Part shown: positions 8,321 to 16,924 of the stretch, piece after piece
How positions within the stretch are numbered: the stretch's first letter is position 1
Layout of the letters: every line of letters starts with the position of its first letter
From: Bog-756 sp963699085
GTDB taxonomy: Bacteria > Actinomycetota > Acidimicrobiia > Acidimicrobiales > RAAP-2
Reading direction: 5' to 3'
NCBI GenBank assembly: GCA_963699085.1
Contig: CAVOTH010000004.1
Span: 248,001 to 312,000 of the forward strand
DNA: 64,000 bases
Made by a program: the position numbers and the translations under genes
Notes under the pieces: model-generated
What the model was told of the DNA's origin: nothing
The model's input: the letters and a program-made list of their open reading frames with translations, nothing else
Databases searched by the model: none

Positions 8321-9202
8321 GTGGACACGATGAAGTTCGGTATCGCCTTCGCCAATATCGGCCCCAACATCGAACCGGATCGGGCGTGTGAGCTGGCCCG
8401 GTCGGCGGAAGCGGCTGGATTCGAGTCGATCTGGACGGCCGACCACATCGTGGTCACCGCCGGCTATCAGTCGACCTATCCCTACGACCCGTCGGGTCGA
8501 CTCCCGTCGGGGGAGGACGCGGCCTTCCCCGAATCGCTGATCTGGCTCGCCTACGTGGCCCGGGCGACCTCGACCATCCGGCTCGCCACCGGCATCCTGA
8601 TCCTCCCCGAGCGCAACCCGGTGATCCTGGCCAAGGAGCTGGCCACGCTCGACTACCTGTCCTCCGGCCGGGTGACCCTGGGGGTCGGCATCGGTTGGCT
8701 GAAAGAGGAGTTCGAGGCCATCGGCGTCCCCTTCGAGCACCGAGGAGAGCGGTTGGAGGAGAGCGTCGGGGCGATGCGGGCCTTGTGGACCCAGGAGTGC
8801 GCCACCTTCGAGGGGACGACGGTCCGGTTCAACGACGTCTATCTCCGGCCTCAGCCCCGGACGGGGACGATCCCGATCCACATCGGCGGACATACCGACA
8901 TCGCGGCCGAACGGGCCGGTCGCATCGGCGACGGGTTCTTCCCCTTCGGTGTCGACCGGGGCAAGCTCCCGGGCCTGCTCGGGACCATGCGGAGGGCCGC
9001 CGAGGCGGTGGGCCGGGACCCGTCGTCCATCGAGGTGACGGTGAGCAGTTTCGCCACCGCTGACGATGCCGCGGCTATCGCCGACGTGGCCGAGCTCATC
9101 CAGCTGGGAGCGACCCGGGTGGTCATCCCCGCTGCCCTCTTCCCGGACGACATCACGGACTCCCTGGCCCACTACGGCGACCGGGTGATCGGCCGCTTGT
9201 AG
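8321..9202 (+). CDS. LLM-class (luciferase-like) F420/flavin-dependent oxidoreductase
   Basis: A TIM-barrel oxidoreductase of 293 residues. Typical segments are ARSAEAAGFESIWTADHIVV, TGILILPERNPVILAKELA and LGVGIGWLKEEFEAIGV. Actinobacterial members of this type mostly use F420 and act as dehydrogenases or reductases, though FMN use cannot be ruled out from sequence. The GTG at 8321 is 10 bases behind an AGGGGG-like site; an ATG at 8330 is possible. It sits between the P450s and the aldehyde dehydrogenase, so it may oxidise a P450 product. Confidence 0.88.
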   Translation: MDTMKFGIAFANIGPNIEPDRACELARSAEAAGFESIWTADHIVVTAGYQSTYPYDPSGRLPSGEDAAFPESLIWLAYVARATSTIRLATGILILPERNPVILAKELATLDYLSSGRVTLGVGIGWLKEEFEAIGVPFEHRGERLEESVGAMRALWTQECATFEGTTVRFNDVYLRPQPRTGTIPIHIGGHTDIAAERAGRIGDGFFPFGVDRGKLPGLLGTMRRAAEAVGRDPSSIEVTVSSFATADDAAAIADVAELIQLGATRVVIPAALFPDDITDSLAHYGDRVIGRL

Positions 9203-9268
9203 ATTGGGCGCACATCGCGCAACACGATCAGACGCGGCGCGGTCCGGCCGCACGTCGAGGAGGGAAAC

Positions 9269-10756
9269 ATGGCACTGAAGGACGACATCGCCGCACCGAT
9301 CAAGCACGCCGACCGGTTCTTCATCGGTGGGGAGTGGGTGGCACCGAGCTCGGATGCCACCATCGAAGTGACCGACTCGGGTACCGAGGAGCACTTCTTC
9401 AGCGTGGCCGAGGCCCGGGAGGGGGACATGGACCGGGCGGTGTCGGCCGCCCGCCGGGCGTTCGACGAAGGACCGTGGCCCCGGATGAGCCATGCACGGC
9501 GTGCGGAGTTCCTTTCCGCCCTCGGCGCTGGCTTGGCTGCCCGCACCGAGGAGATCGGGCAGATCTGGCCCCGTGAGTCCGGTGTACTCCATCGGATCGC
9601 CAAGTACGCGGGGCTGGGTGGAGGTCAGATCTTCGACTACTACGCAAGCCTGGCCGACACGTTCGAATGGGAGCAGGAAGCGCAGCCGAGTCAGCCCGGG
9701 TTCGGCCTCTTGGTGCGCGAGCCGGTCGGCGTCGTGGGCGCCATCATCCCGTGGAACGCCCCCATGACCCTGATCAGTTACAAGGTCGCCCCGGCCCTCA
9801 TCGCCGGTTGCACGGTGGTGCTCAAATCGTCGCCCGAAGCTCCTGGCGAGGCCTACCTGGTGGCCGAGGTCGCCGAGGAGATCGGGTTGCCGCCCGGGGT
9901 CCTCAACGTACTCACTGCCGACCGTGAGGTGTCCGAGCTCCTGGTGCGCGACCCGCGGGTCGACAAGATCACCTTCACCGGCTCGACCGCGGCCGGCCGG
10001 CGGATCGCCTCGCTGTGCGGTGAGCGCATCGCCCGGGTCACGCTTGAGCTCGGGGGCAAGTCCGCCGCCGTCGTACTCGACGATGCCGACCTCGAGACGA
10101 CGGCGACCACCCTCGCCCAGGCCGAGTGCATGATGACCGGTCAGGTGTGTTCCTCGCTGACCCGGATCGTCGTCTCCCGTCAGCGCCACGACCAGCTGGT
10201 GGAGGCGCTGGCGGCCAAGTTCTCCCAGGTGAAGGTGGGCAATCAGTTCGACCCCGACTCGCAGATGGGACCATTGGCGGTCAGCCGTCAGCGCGACCGG
10301 GTCCTCGGCTTCATCGAAAAAGGAGTGGCCGAAGGGGCCACACTGGCCACGGGCGGGGGGCGCCCGGCCCATCTCGACCGGGGTTGGTTTGTGGAGCCGA
10401 CCGTCTTCGGCAATGTAGACAACTCGTCGACGATCGCCAGGGAAGAGATCTTCGGGCCCGTCCTCAGCGTCATCCCCGCCGATGACGAACAGGACGCCGT
10501 GGCCATCGCCAACGACACCATCTACGGGCTGAACTCCTCGGTCTTCACCGCCGACGTGGACCGGGCCCGCGCCGTGGCCAGCCAGCTGCGGGCCGGGACC
10601 GTCGGGCACAACTCTTTCCGCACCGACTTCGGCATCGCCTTCGGCGGCTTCAAGCAGTCGGGGATCGGTCGCGAGGGCGGCACCGAGGGCCTGCTTCCGT
10701 TCCTCGAGACCAAGACGGTCATCCTGGAGGAGCGACCGTCCTCCGACCCGGAGTGA
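9269..10756 (+). CDS. NAD(P)-dependent aldehyde dehydrogenase
   Basis: A full-length member (495 residues) of the aldehyde dehydrogenase superfamily. It shows PWNAPM in the cofactor region, FTGSTAAG, the general base Glu260 in ELGGKS, the nucleophile Cys294 in GQVCSS, and EEIFGPVLSV. It converts an aldehyde to its acid, which fits P450 chemistry: terminal hydroxylation, aldehyde, acid, then CoA ligation. A clear GAGGAGG precedes the ATG. The stop overlaps the next start in GTGA. Confidence 0.94.
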   Translation: MALKDDIAAPIKHADRFFIGGEWVAPSSDATIEVTDSGTEEHFFSVAEAREGDMDRAVSAARRAFDEGPWPRMSHARRAEFLSALGAGLAARTEEIGQIWPRESGVLHRIAKYAGLGGGQIFDYYASLADTFEWEQEAQPSQPGFGLLVREPVGVVGAIIPWNAPMTLISYKVAPALIAGCTVVLKSSPEAPGEAYLVAEVAEEIGLPPGVLNVLTADREVSELLVRDPRVDKITFTGSTAAGRRIASLCGERIARVTLELGGKSAAVVLDDADLETTATTLAQAECMMTGQVCSSLTRIVVSRQRHDQLVEALAAKFSQVKVGNQFDPDSQMGPLAVSRQRDRVLGFIEKGVAEGATLATGGGRPAHLDRGWFVEPTVFGNVDNSSTIAREEIFGPVLSVIPADDEQDAVAIANDTIYGLNSSVFTADVDRARAVASQLRAGTVGHNSFRTDFGIAFGGFKQSGIGREGGTEGLLPFLETKTVILEERPSSDPE

Positions 10757-11265
10757 CGACGACGGGAAGCACGCCCGCAGTGCCCGGGCCCGGGGATGGG
10801 GCCGTGTCCTTCAATCACATCGGTCTGTGCGTGAGCGACCTGGCCCGCTCCTGCCGGTTTTACGAGGACGTCCTGGGATTCCGCTACTGGTGGGCGCTCG
10901 ACGTGCCCGACGAGGCGGCCGGACCGTTGATGCAGATCGACCCGCCGGTCGGTTCGTCGGCCGTCTACCTGGTGAAGGACCGCTTCGTGCTGGAGTTGAT
11001 CCACTACGCCGGCGCCGGGGTACATCCATCCCCCCGGCGGGTGATGAACGACCTGGGGTTCACCCATCTGTCGGTGGCAGTCGCCGACATGGCCGCTGTC
11101 CTCAGCAAGGTCAGGCCCGGCGGCGGTGACATCCTCGAGGACACCGACATGGGGGGCCGGGCCATCATGATCCGGGACCCCGACGGCCAGCTCATCGAGC
11201 TGACGACCTTCGCCTTCCGATCCATGTGGCCACCCTGGCCCGACGGGGCCGAGCCCGAGTCATAG
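10753..11265 (+). CDS. VOC-family (glyoxalase/dioxygenase fold) protein
   Basis: A VOC-fold protein of 170 residues starting on a GTG that overlaps the aldehyde dehydrogenase stop (GTGA). Two paired beta-alpha-beta-beta-beta modules are visible: FNHIGLCVSDLARSCRFYED and later GFTHLSVAVADMAAVLSKV, ending with IRDPDGQLIELTTF. His and Glu at the usual metal positions suggest a metal-dependent enzyme such as an isomerase, epimerase or ring-cleaving type, but the reaction is not predictable. Last gene of the P450 operon and translationally coupled to its neighbour. Confidence 0.85.
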   Translation: MTTTGSTPAVPGPGDGAVSFNHIGLCVSDLARSCRFYEDVLGFRYWWALDVPDEAAGPLMQIDPPVGSSAVYLVKDRFVLELIHYAGAGVHPSPRRVMNDLGFTHLSVAVADMAAVLSKVRPGGGDILEDTDMGGRAIMIRDPDGQLIELTTFAFRSMWPPWPDGAEPES

Positions 11266-11303
11266 CGAACGCGATACGGGAGAGGTCGACCCGGACGTCC
11301 GGA

Positions 11304-12494
11304 TCAGGCGGGCACGTCCATGCCGAGCAGCTCGAACATGTTGCCGCCCATGATCTTGCGCACGTCGTTGTCGGGATAGAGGGCCGACACTTCCGCCGCC
11401 CACTCGAACGGCTCGGCCAGTCCCTCGGGATGGGGGTAGTCCGATCCGAAGAGGATGTGGTCCGGGGTCATGACGTCGATGAGCGCCTCCAACGAGTCCT
11501 CCCAGAACGGGTTGATGTAGATGTTCCGGAGGAATACGTCCCTCGGATGCTCGGCGAACTCCTTCGGCATCTTGCCGTAGGTCTTCTCCATCGCCTTGAG
11601 GCAGTTCAGCGCCCAGCTCCCGCCGTTCTCCACGCTCAGCAGGCGCACTCCGGGGAAGCGGCTCAACATCCCGTGGCAGATCGCCGACGTGACCGCGTCG
11701 TTGATCGGTCGGCCCGTGTTGACGGCATCGCTGAAGGGGCGGGGGGCGAAGGGCATCATGGCCCGGTCCTCTCCCTCCCACTCGTTGGCGTGGCGCTGGT
11801 ATCCGGAGTCGGATGCGTGCATGGCCACCAGCACGCCAGACTCCTCGACCCTGCGCCAGAACTCGTCGAAGGCGGGGAGGAACGGAGACCGGGTGCCTCT
11901 GGTGCCGGCCACCGCGCCGGGGCGTAGCAGCACCACCCGGGCACCGCGCTCGAGGACCCAGTCGAGTTCGGCGATCCCGCGCTCGGGGATGCATGGATTG
12001 ACCACCGGTGTGGCGAAGATCCGCTGCTTGTAGTCGAACGGCCACTCGTCGAACAGCCACTGGTTGTAGGCGTGGATGATGGCGCAGGTCGCTTCGGGGT
12101 CGTCCAGGAGGTTTACCTCGACCAAGCTGGCCAGGGTGGGGAACATCAGCGCGGCATCGACGCCGAGTTCGTCAAGCAGGGCCAGCCGTGGTCCGGCTGA
12201 CCGGAAGGCGTCGACGGAGCGCATCGGCGTGCCGGCCATCTCGCGGAGTGACTTCCCCTCGGGGTTGTTCCCGGAGAAGTAGTCGGCGAACGATCCCGGG
12301 GGAGCCACCACCTCGAATGTTGGGTTGGGGATCGACTCGTAGATCCGGCTGTTGATGGCGATCTTGGTGCGCCCGTCGACCTCCACGTACTTGACGAATC
12401 CCTCGTAATCCTTCGGGAGATAACGGACCAGGGCGTCGCCGGTTTCGTACAGATGGTTGTCGGCGTCGAAAATGGGACCTTCATAGGTGGACAT
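11304..12494 (-). CDS. Amidohydrolase-2 family metal-dependent hydrolase
   Basis: A TIM-barrel hydrolase or decarboxylase of 396 residues. The metal-site opening is FDADNHLYE rather than HxH, as in many actinobacterial members. Other landmarks are ALMFPTLASL, HASDSGYQRHANEW, SVENGGSW and the C-terminal FGSDYPHPEGL. The family includes hydrolases and decarboxylases such as ACMSD; the substrate here is unknown. It has the same length and is closely similar throughout to the gene at 33765-34955. It is the last gene of the dehydrogenase, dehydrogenase, ferredoxin, amidohydrolase series. Confidence 0.88.
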   Translation of the reverse strand: MSTYEGPIFDADNHLYETGDALVRYLPKDYEGFVKYVEVDGRTKIAINSRIYESIPNPTFEVVAPPGSFADYFSGNNPEGKSLREMAGTPMRSVDAFRSAGPRLALLDELGVDAALMFPTLASLVEVNLLDDPEATCAIIHAYNQWLFDEWPFDYKQRIFATPVVNPCIPERGIAELDWVLERGARVVLLRPGAVAGTRGTRSPFLPAFDEFWRRVEESGVLVAMHASDSGYQRHANEWEGEDRAMMPFAPRPFSDAVNTGRPINDAVTSAICHGMLSRFPGVRLLSVENGGSWALNCLKAMEKTYGKMPKEFAEHPRDVFLRNIYINPFWEDSLEALIDVMTPDHILFGSDYPHPEGLAEPFEWAAEVSALYPDNDVRKIMGGNMFELLGMDVPA

Positions 12495-12548
12495 GGACCC
12501 TCGCTTCGTGGAAGTGGGTGCTGGATGATGTGGGCATCGGGGGCATGG

Positions 12549-12773
12549 TCAAGGGTAGAACTCCTCGGCCCGGATCGCCCGGGTCGGGCAATTCTTGGCG
12601 GCGAGACGGACGTTCTCCTCGTTGCCGAGGAGATCACCCGTGACGATGGCCACGCCGGTTTCGTCGAGATCGAAGACGTCGGGCGCCCAGTACAGGCAGT
12701 TCCCCGACCCCATGCAGGCCTCCCGATCGATGATCTCGATGCTGGAAACGCCGTTCTCGCCCTGCGGGACCAT
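12549..12773 (-). CDS. [3Fe-4S]-type ferredoxin, probable P450 redox partner
   Basis: A 74-residue ferredoxin. The cluster ligands are Cys20 and Cys26 (ACMGSGNC) and Cys62 (NCPTRAI). A Ser stands where a 4Fe ferredoxin would have its second cysteine, the pattern of single-cluster [3Fe-4S] ferredoxins that feed bacterial P450s. The motif continues LYWAPDVFDLD as in that group. The ATG at 12773 has no clear ribosome binding site and may be leaderless or coupled to the upstream gene. It is the only ferredoxin in the window and no ferredoxin reductase is present. Confidence 0.9.
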   Translation of the reverse strand: MVPQGENGVSSIEIIDREACMGSGNCLYWAPDVFDLDETGVAIVTGDLLGNEENVRLAAKNCPTRAIRAEEFYP

Positions 12774-12849
12774 GGTTCGACCATAGCACCGGACTGGTTC
12801 CGGAATCGGGCCAGAAGGGCTCAGAGGCCCCTCTCGGGGCACCTGGGGA

Positions 12850-14019
12850 TCAGCGGCCGGATCTCGGGAGCCCCAGGCCCCGCTCGGCGATGATCGAGCG
12901 CTGCATCTCGCTGGTGCCCCCGTAGATGGTGGTCACCGCCGCGTGCCGGAACAGGTGTTCGACCCAGCCGTCGACCGGGGCTCCGTCCTCGCCCCGCTGC
13001 AGCACGCCTTCGGCGCCGAGCATGTCGACCAGTTCGGCGGCGTCGGCGGTCATCGATTCGGCGTAGAACAGTTTGTGCATCGAGCCCTCGACTCCGGGGA
13101 GGGTCCCGGTGGCCGCAACGAAGGAGGTGCGGTAGGCGAGGAGCCGGGCGACTTCGTTGTTCGTGCGCATGGTGGCGAGGCGTTCGCGGACGTGGGGGTC
13201 GTCGATGACCCGGGTCCCGTCGGCCCGACGGGTCTCCTTTGCCCACGCCACAGCCTGTTCCCAGACCCGGTCGGCCTCGCTGAGGCCGAAGCCGCCCCGT
13301 TCGAAGGTGAGGGCGACGGTCATCACGTGCCAGCCCTGGTCGACCTCGCCGATCCGGTAGTGATCGCTGATCCGAACGTCGGTATAGAAGGTGGCGTTGG
13401 TCCGTTCACCACCGACGGTGTGGACCGGGTGGATTTCGATCCCGGGTGAGTCGAGCGGCACCAGGAACATGGTCAGTCCCTTGTGCTTCGGCACGTCGTG
13501 GTTGGTGCGGGCCAGGAGGAAGACGTAGTCCGCCACGTGGGCGAGCGTCGTGAACATCTTCTGCCCGTTGATGACCCATTCATCACCGTCGCGGGTGGCC
13601 GTGGTCTTGATGGAGGCCACATCCGAGCCGGAGTCGGGCTCGCTGTAGCCCAGCGACATGCAGATCTCACCGGCCAGGGCCCGGGGCAGGAAGTCGGCCT
13701 TCTGCTCCTCGGTGGCCACCCGCCGGATCGTCTGGCACACGATCACCGACAGGCCCATGCCGTCGGTCGGCGCCCCGGCCAGCCGGAGCTCGTCGCGCAA
13801 GGCGGTCATTTCGAACGGGTCCCGCTCCTGGCCGCCGTACTCGGCCGGCCACGTGGCCGCCAGCCAGCCCTGCCGGCCGATGGCCCGGTGGAACTCCTTG
13901 TCGTGGTTGGTGCCGGTCAGGTGGGCGCGCTCGATGGTCTCCTCATCGAGATGCTCGTCGAGGAAGGCCCGCACCTCCGCCCGGAAGGCGTCGCTCTTCG
14001 GTCCGAGTCGAAAGTCCAT
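12850..14019 (-). CDS. Acyl-CoA dehydrogenase, likely catalytic subunit of a pair
   Basis: An FAD-dependent acyl-CoA dehydrogenase of 389 residues (MDFRLGPKSDAFRAEVRAFL start; SLGYSEPDSGSDVAS substrate/FAD loop; IYGGTSEMQRSII C-terminal helix). The position of the MCAD glutamate (YEGT) is Gly here, but LTFERGG in the central helix can supply the base, as in isovaleryl-CoA and long-chain enzymes. The ATG overlaps the stop of the preceding dehydrogenase gene in TGATG. Such adjacent unequal pairs form alpha2-beta2 dehydrogenases in sterol-degrading actinobacteria; pairing here is inferred from context. Confidence 0.9.
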   Translation of the reverse strand: MDFRLGPKSDAFRAEVRAFLDEHLDEETIERAHLTGTNHDKEFHRAIGRQGWLAATWPAEYGGQERDPFEMTALRDELRLAGAPTDGMGLSVIVCQTIRRVATEEQKADFLPRALAGEICMSLGYSEPDSGSDVASIKTTATRDGDEWVINGQKMFTTLAHVADYVFLLARTNHDVPKHKGLTMFLVPLDSPGIEIHPVHTVGGERTNATFYTDVRISDHYRIGEVDQGWHVMTVALTFERGGFGLSEADRVWEQAVAWAKETRRADGTRVIDDPHVRERLATMRTNNEVARLLAYRTSFVAATGTLPGVEGSMHKLFYAESMTADAAELVDMLGAEGVLQRGEDGAPVDGWVEHLFRHAAVTTIYGGTSEMQRSIIAERGLGLPRSGR

Positions 14020-15047
14020 CAGTTGGCCTCGACCGGTCCGAACAAGGCATCGGCCAGGTCCGCGGCGCCCCGACGCGGGTCGCCGAGTCGGAGCGGCCAT
14101 GCCTGGGCCCGGCGGTAGTAGAGCTGGATGTCGTATTCGAGAGTGAAGCCATAGCCCCCGTGTACGTGCAGCGCCACATTGCTGGCCCGCCGCGCCGCCC
14201 GGGTGGCGAAGAGAAAAGCCATCGCCGCCAACGGGGCGAACTGCCCCTCGTCGTCAGTCTGGGCCCACGCCGCCTCCCGGGCGAGGAGCCGGGCGCCGTC
14301 GACCAGGGTGGCCGCATCGGCCAGGTCGCGGGCGATCGACTGATACGACCCGATCGGAGCGCCGAACTGGACCCGGTTCTTGGCATACTCGACCCCGATG
14401 GCCAGGGCCGCCTCGCCCAGGCCGACGAGCGCTCCGCTCATCAGTGTGCGCCACTCGTCGAGTGCCAGCCCGTAGGCCGACCTGGCGATGTCACCGGTGG
14501 CGAGGACGGAGCGCCCCGGGCCTCCGAGGAAACGGTCGGCCAGAGACGACGACCCGAGGTTGGCACGGCCGACGCCATTGCCGGCACCGTGCGTCACGAC
14601 CAGATCGGCGGCGTCCAAGGCGACGACGAGTCGGGCGACCGGTCCGTAGGGGACGAGCACCGCCGTACCGTCGACCGCCGGGCGGAGCGCAATGGTGGCG
14701 ACCGTCGCCGGCGCGTCGATCATTTCGTCGAGGTATCGGCTGCCCGGTCCGCCTGACGCCGCCAGGGCCCGACAGGCCACTGCGCCCTCGATGAACGGCA
14801 CCGGGGCGAGGAAGCTTCCGATCTGCTCACAGACGAGTTCGAGATCCAGCAGCGACGCACCTCCTCCGCCCAGCTTCTCGGGCACGCCGATGGTGGGCCC
14901 GGCCATGTCACAGAAGGCTGCGTAGAGGTCGGCATCGAAACCGTCGGACTCACTGGCCCGCACGACGTCCGCGGGGCAGTGATCGCTGAGGAAGCTGCGG
15001 ACGGCCGAGACGACCTCCCGCTGTTCGTCGGTAATGTTCAGGTCCAT
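14019..15047 (-). CDS. Acyl-CoA dehydrogenase family protein, probable partner subunit
   Basis: A shorter acyl-CoA dehydrogenase-like protein of 342 residues (MDLNITDEQREVVSAVRSFL). The C-terminal helices are clear (EYAKNRVQFGAPIGSYQSI, LHVHGGYGFTLEYDIQLYYRR), but no glutamate is evident in the central helix where the partner has FERGG. This is typical of the non-catalytic subunit of heterotetrameric actinobacterial dehydrogenases. The start at ATG 15047 is set by homology; the open frame extends far upstream but overlaps the divergent epoxide hydrolase. Translation is coupled to the next gene by TGATG. Confidence 0.88.
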   Translation of the reverse strand: MDLNITDEQREVVSAVRSFLSDHCPADVVRASESDGFDADLYAAFCDMAGPTIGVPEKLGGGGASLLDLELVCEQIGSFLAPVPFIEGAVACRALAASGGPGSRYLDEMIDAPATVATIALRPAVDGTAVLVPYGPVARLVVALDAADLVVTHGAGNGVGRANLGSSSLADRFLGGPGRSVLATGDIARSAYGLALDEWRTLMSGALVGLGEAALAIGVEYAKNRVQFGAPIGSYQSIARDLADAATLVDGARLLAREAAWAQTDDEGQFAPLAAMAFLFATRAARRASNVALHVHGGYGFTLEYDIQLYYRRAQAWPLRLGDPRRGAADLADALFGPVEAN

Positions 15048-15155
15048 AGTCGAATGCCGCCCCGTGTCGGAGAGTCCGGTGGAGAGTACCTGATCCTCTC
15101 CGGCGCACGCCCACACCGATGGTCGGCGCCACACCGGTGAGAGGGAGAGCAAACG

Positions 15156-16301
15156 ATGGGTGACAACGTCGAGCCGTTCACGATCCGGGTGGACGAAGCC
15201 GACTTGGAGGACCTCAGGCAGCGCCTCGCCCGCACCCGATATCCCCAACCGATAGTGGAGATCGGCTGGGACGCGGGGATGCCGATCACCTACCTCCGTG
15301 AACTGGTCGAGTACTGGCTCGGTGCCTACGACTGGCGCCGGGAAGAGGCCCACCTCAACGAGTTCCCGCAGTTCACCACCACGATCGACGGGCAGTCGAT
15401 CCACTTCATCCACGCCCGGTCACCTCACGAGGGGGCCCTGCCACTGCTGCTCACCCATGGCTGGCCGGGCTCCGTCGTCGAGTTCCTCGATGTGGTCCCC
15501 CGCCTCACCGATCCACCGGCGTTCGGCGGTCGGGCGGAGGACGCCTTTCACGTGGTCGTCCCGTCGCTGCCCGGCTACGGGTTCTCCGAACCGCCACGCA
15601 CCCCCGGTTGGGACGTGCGTCGCATTGCCGTGGCGTTCATCGATCTCATGGCCCGGCTCGGCTACGAGCGCTACGGGGCCCAGGGCGGTGACTGGGGTGC
15701 CCAGGTGACCACCCAGATCGGCGCCCTGGATTCCGAGCACTGTGCCGCCATCCACCTCAACATGCCGATCGGTGTCAAGCCGTCGGAGCCGGGACCTCTC
15801 AGCGAAGAGGATCAGACCGATCTCGCCGACATGGGGCGCTTCACCCGCGACGAGGCCGCCTACGCCAACGAACAGGGGACCAAGCCCCAGACCGTGGGCA
15901 TCGGTCTCGACGATTCGCCCGCCGGGCTGCTGGCCTGGATCGTGGAGAAGTTCCGGGGTTGGAGCGACTGCGATGGAGACCCCGAGAAGTGCTTCACGCG
16001 GGACCAGTTGCTCACCAACGTGATGCTCTACTGGCTGACCCGGTCGGCGACGTCGTCGGCCCGTCTCTACTGGGAGACGAACCGCAGCGGCGTGCTGACC
16101 GACCGGCTGCCCTTCATCGAGGTGCCGACCGGGGTGGCACGCTATCCGAAAGAGGTACTGCGGTGGCCCCGGTCTTGGGTGGAGGAGCAGTACAACGTGA
16201 CCCGGTGGGTGACCATGCCCCGGGGCGGTCACTTCCCTGCCATGGAGCAACCTGAGCTGTTCGCCGACGATCTCCAGGAGTTCTTCCGGACCGTTCGCTG
16301 A
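15156..16301 (+). CDS. Epoxide hydrolase (alpha/beta hydrolase, EHN type)
   Basis: A 381-residue enzyme with an N-terminal epoxide hydrolase lid (VDEADLEDLRQRLARTRYPQ) followed by an alpha/beta hydrolase core. The oxyanion motif HGWPGS, the nucleophile Asp179 in GGDWGAQ and a late His359 in PRGGHFPAMEQPE are all present. It should open an epoxide to a vicinal diol through an aspartyl ester. GAGAGGGAGAG precedes the ATG. It is divergent from the dehydrogenase pair and stands alone on the plus strand. P450s nearby could make its epoxide. Confidence 0.9.
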   Translation: MGDNVEPFTIRVDEADLEDLRQRLARTRYPQPIVEIGWDAGMPITYLRELVEYWLGAYDWRREEAHLNEFPQFTTTIDGQSIHFIHARSPHEGALPLLLTHGWPGSVVEFLDVVPRLTDPPAFGGRAEDAFHVVVPSLPGYGFSEPPRTPGWDVRRIAVAFIDLMARLGYERYGAQGGDWGAQVTTQIGALDSEHCAAIHLNMPIGVKPSEPGPLSEEDQTDLADMGRFTRDEAAYANEQGTKPQTVGIGLDDSPAGLLAWIVEKFRGWSDCDGDPEKCFTRDQLLTNVMLYWLTRSATSSARLYWETNRSGVLTDRLPFIEVPTGVARYPKEVLRWPRSWVEEQYNVTRWVTMPRGGHFPAMEQPELFADDLQEFFRTVR

Positions 16302-16344
16302 GGAGGATCCAGGGGTGGGGACCCGGGGGCAATGTCGAGGATGG

Positions 16345-16367
16345 ATCGTTCGGCGTCAGCGAACGAT
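16345..16367. terminator. Hairpin terminator between convergent genes
   Basis: A perfect 8-base stem (ATCGTTCG and CGAACGAT) with a 7-base loop, followed by TTTC on the plus strand. It lies 44 bases after the epoxide hydrolase and covers the stop codon of the convergent membrane protein gene. The T run is short, so termination strength is uncertain. Confidence 0.5.
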
Positions 16368-16847
16368 TTCTACGAGGAACACCCATGCATTGACCGAGGC
16401 CACGACGAAGGTCGAGACGGCGGCGGCAAGGACCCAGTACAACCCACCGCCGGAGCCGGCGATCAGACTGCAGCCTCCTCCCACCAGGGCAAGTGAGGGG
16501 AGCAGGAGCAGCGGAAGGTTCCCGAGTGTCCAGCGGAGTGGAGTTCCCTCGGTCCGCTTCCCCAGGGAAACCCAGATGGCCTGAGTCGCAAAGACGGCAC
16601 CGGTCGCCAGGATCTCCACGCCGAGCGTTCGATTGGTCTGACCAGGCGCCAGGCCGAAGCTGCACACCACCAAGATGCTCAGCAATATTCCGAGGGCGCC
16701 GGCCGCCCTCCCGGGCAAGTGACGATGCTTGAGGATGTGCTCGAGGTTGATCGAGATGGTTACGAATAGCAGCCCGAGTAGAGCCGCCGAAGCCCCCACG
16801 GCGGCGACGAAGAACTCGTGCCAATCGGCCGGCGTGTATCCGCTCAC
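16356..16847 (-). CDS. Small multi-pass membrane protein of unknown function
   Basis: A 163-residue protein with about five hydrophobic segments: near residues 9-31 (FFVAAVGASAALLGLLFVTI), 50-66, 80-95, 107-130 and 138-160. The opening SGYTPADWHEFF followed by a GAS-rich first helix recurs in actinobacterial hypothetical membrane proteins, some labelled modulator of FtsH protease on weak grounds. I see no catalytic motif. It is convergent with the epoxide hydrolase and separate from the P450 gene upstream. Confidence 0.7.
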   Translation of the reverse strand: MSGYTPADWHEFFVAAVGASAALLGLLFVTISINLEHILKHRHLPGRAAGALGILLSILVVCSFGLAPGQTNRTLGVEILATGAVFATQAIWVSLGKRTEGTPLRWTLGNLPLLLLPSLALVGGGCSLIAGSGGGLYWVLAAAVSTFVVASVNAWVFLVEIVR

Positions 16848-16924
16848 ACGGCCAGTTTGTCATCGTGACCGGAAATCGGTGGCTGTCCCGCGCTTGCGAA
16901 TCGGCGCCGGGCACGCGTTAGGGA

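Noticed and set aside
6956..10609. A 1217-codon open frame on the minus strand
   Set aside because: It lies exactly antisense to two P450s, an LLM oxidoreductase and an aldehyde dehydrogenase. Its translation has no domain. Long antisense frames are expected at this GC content.
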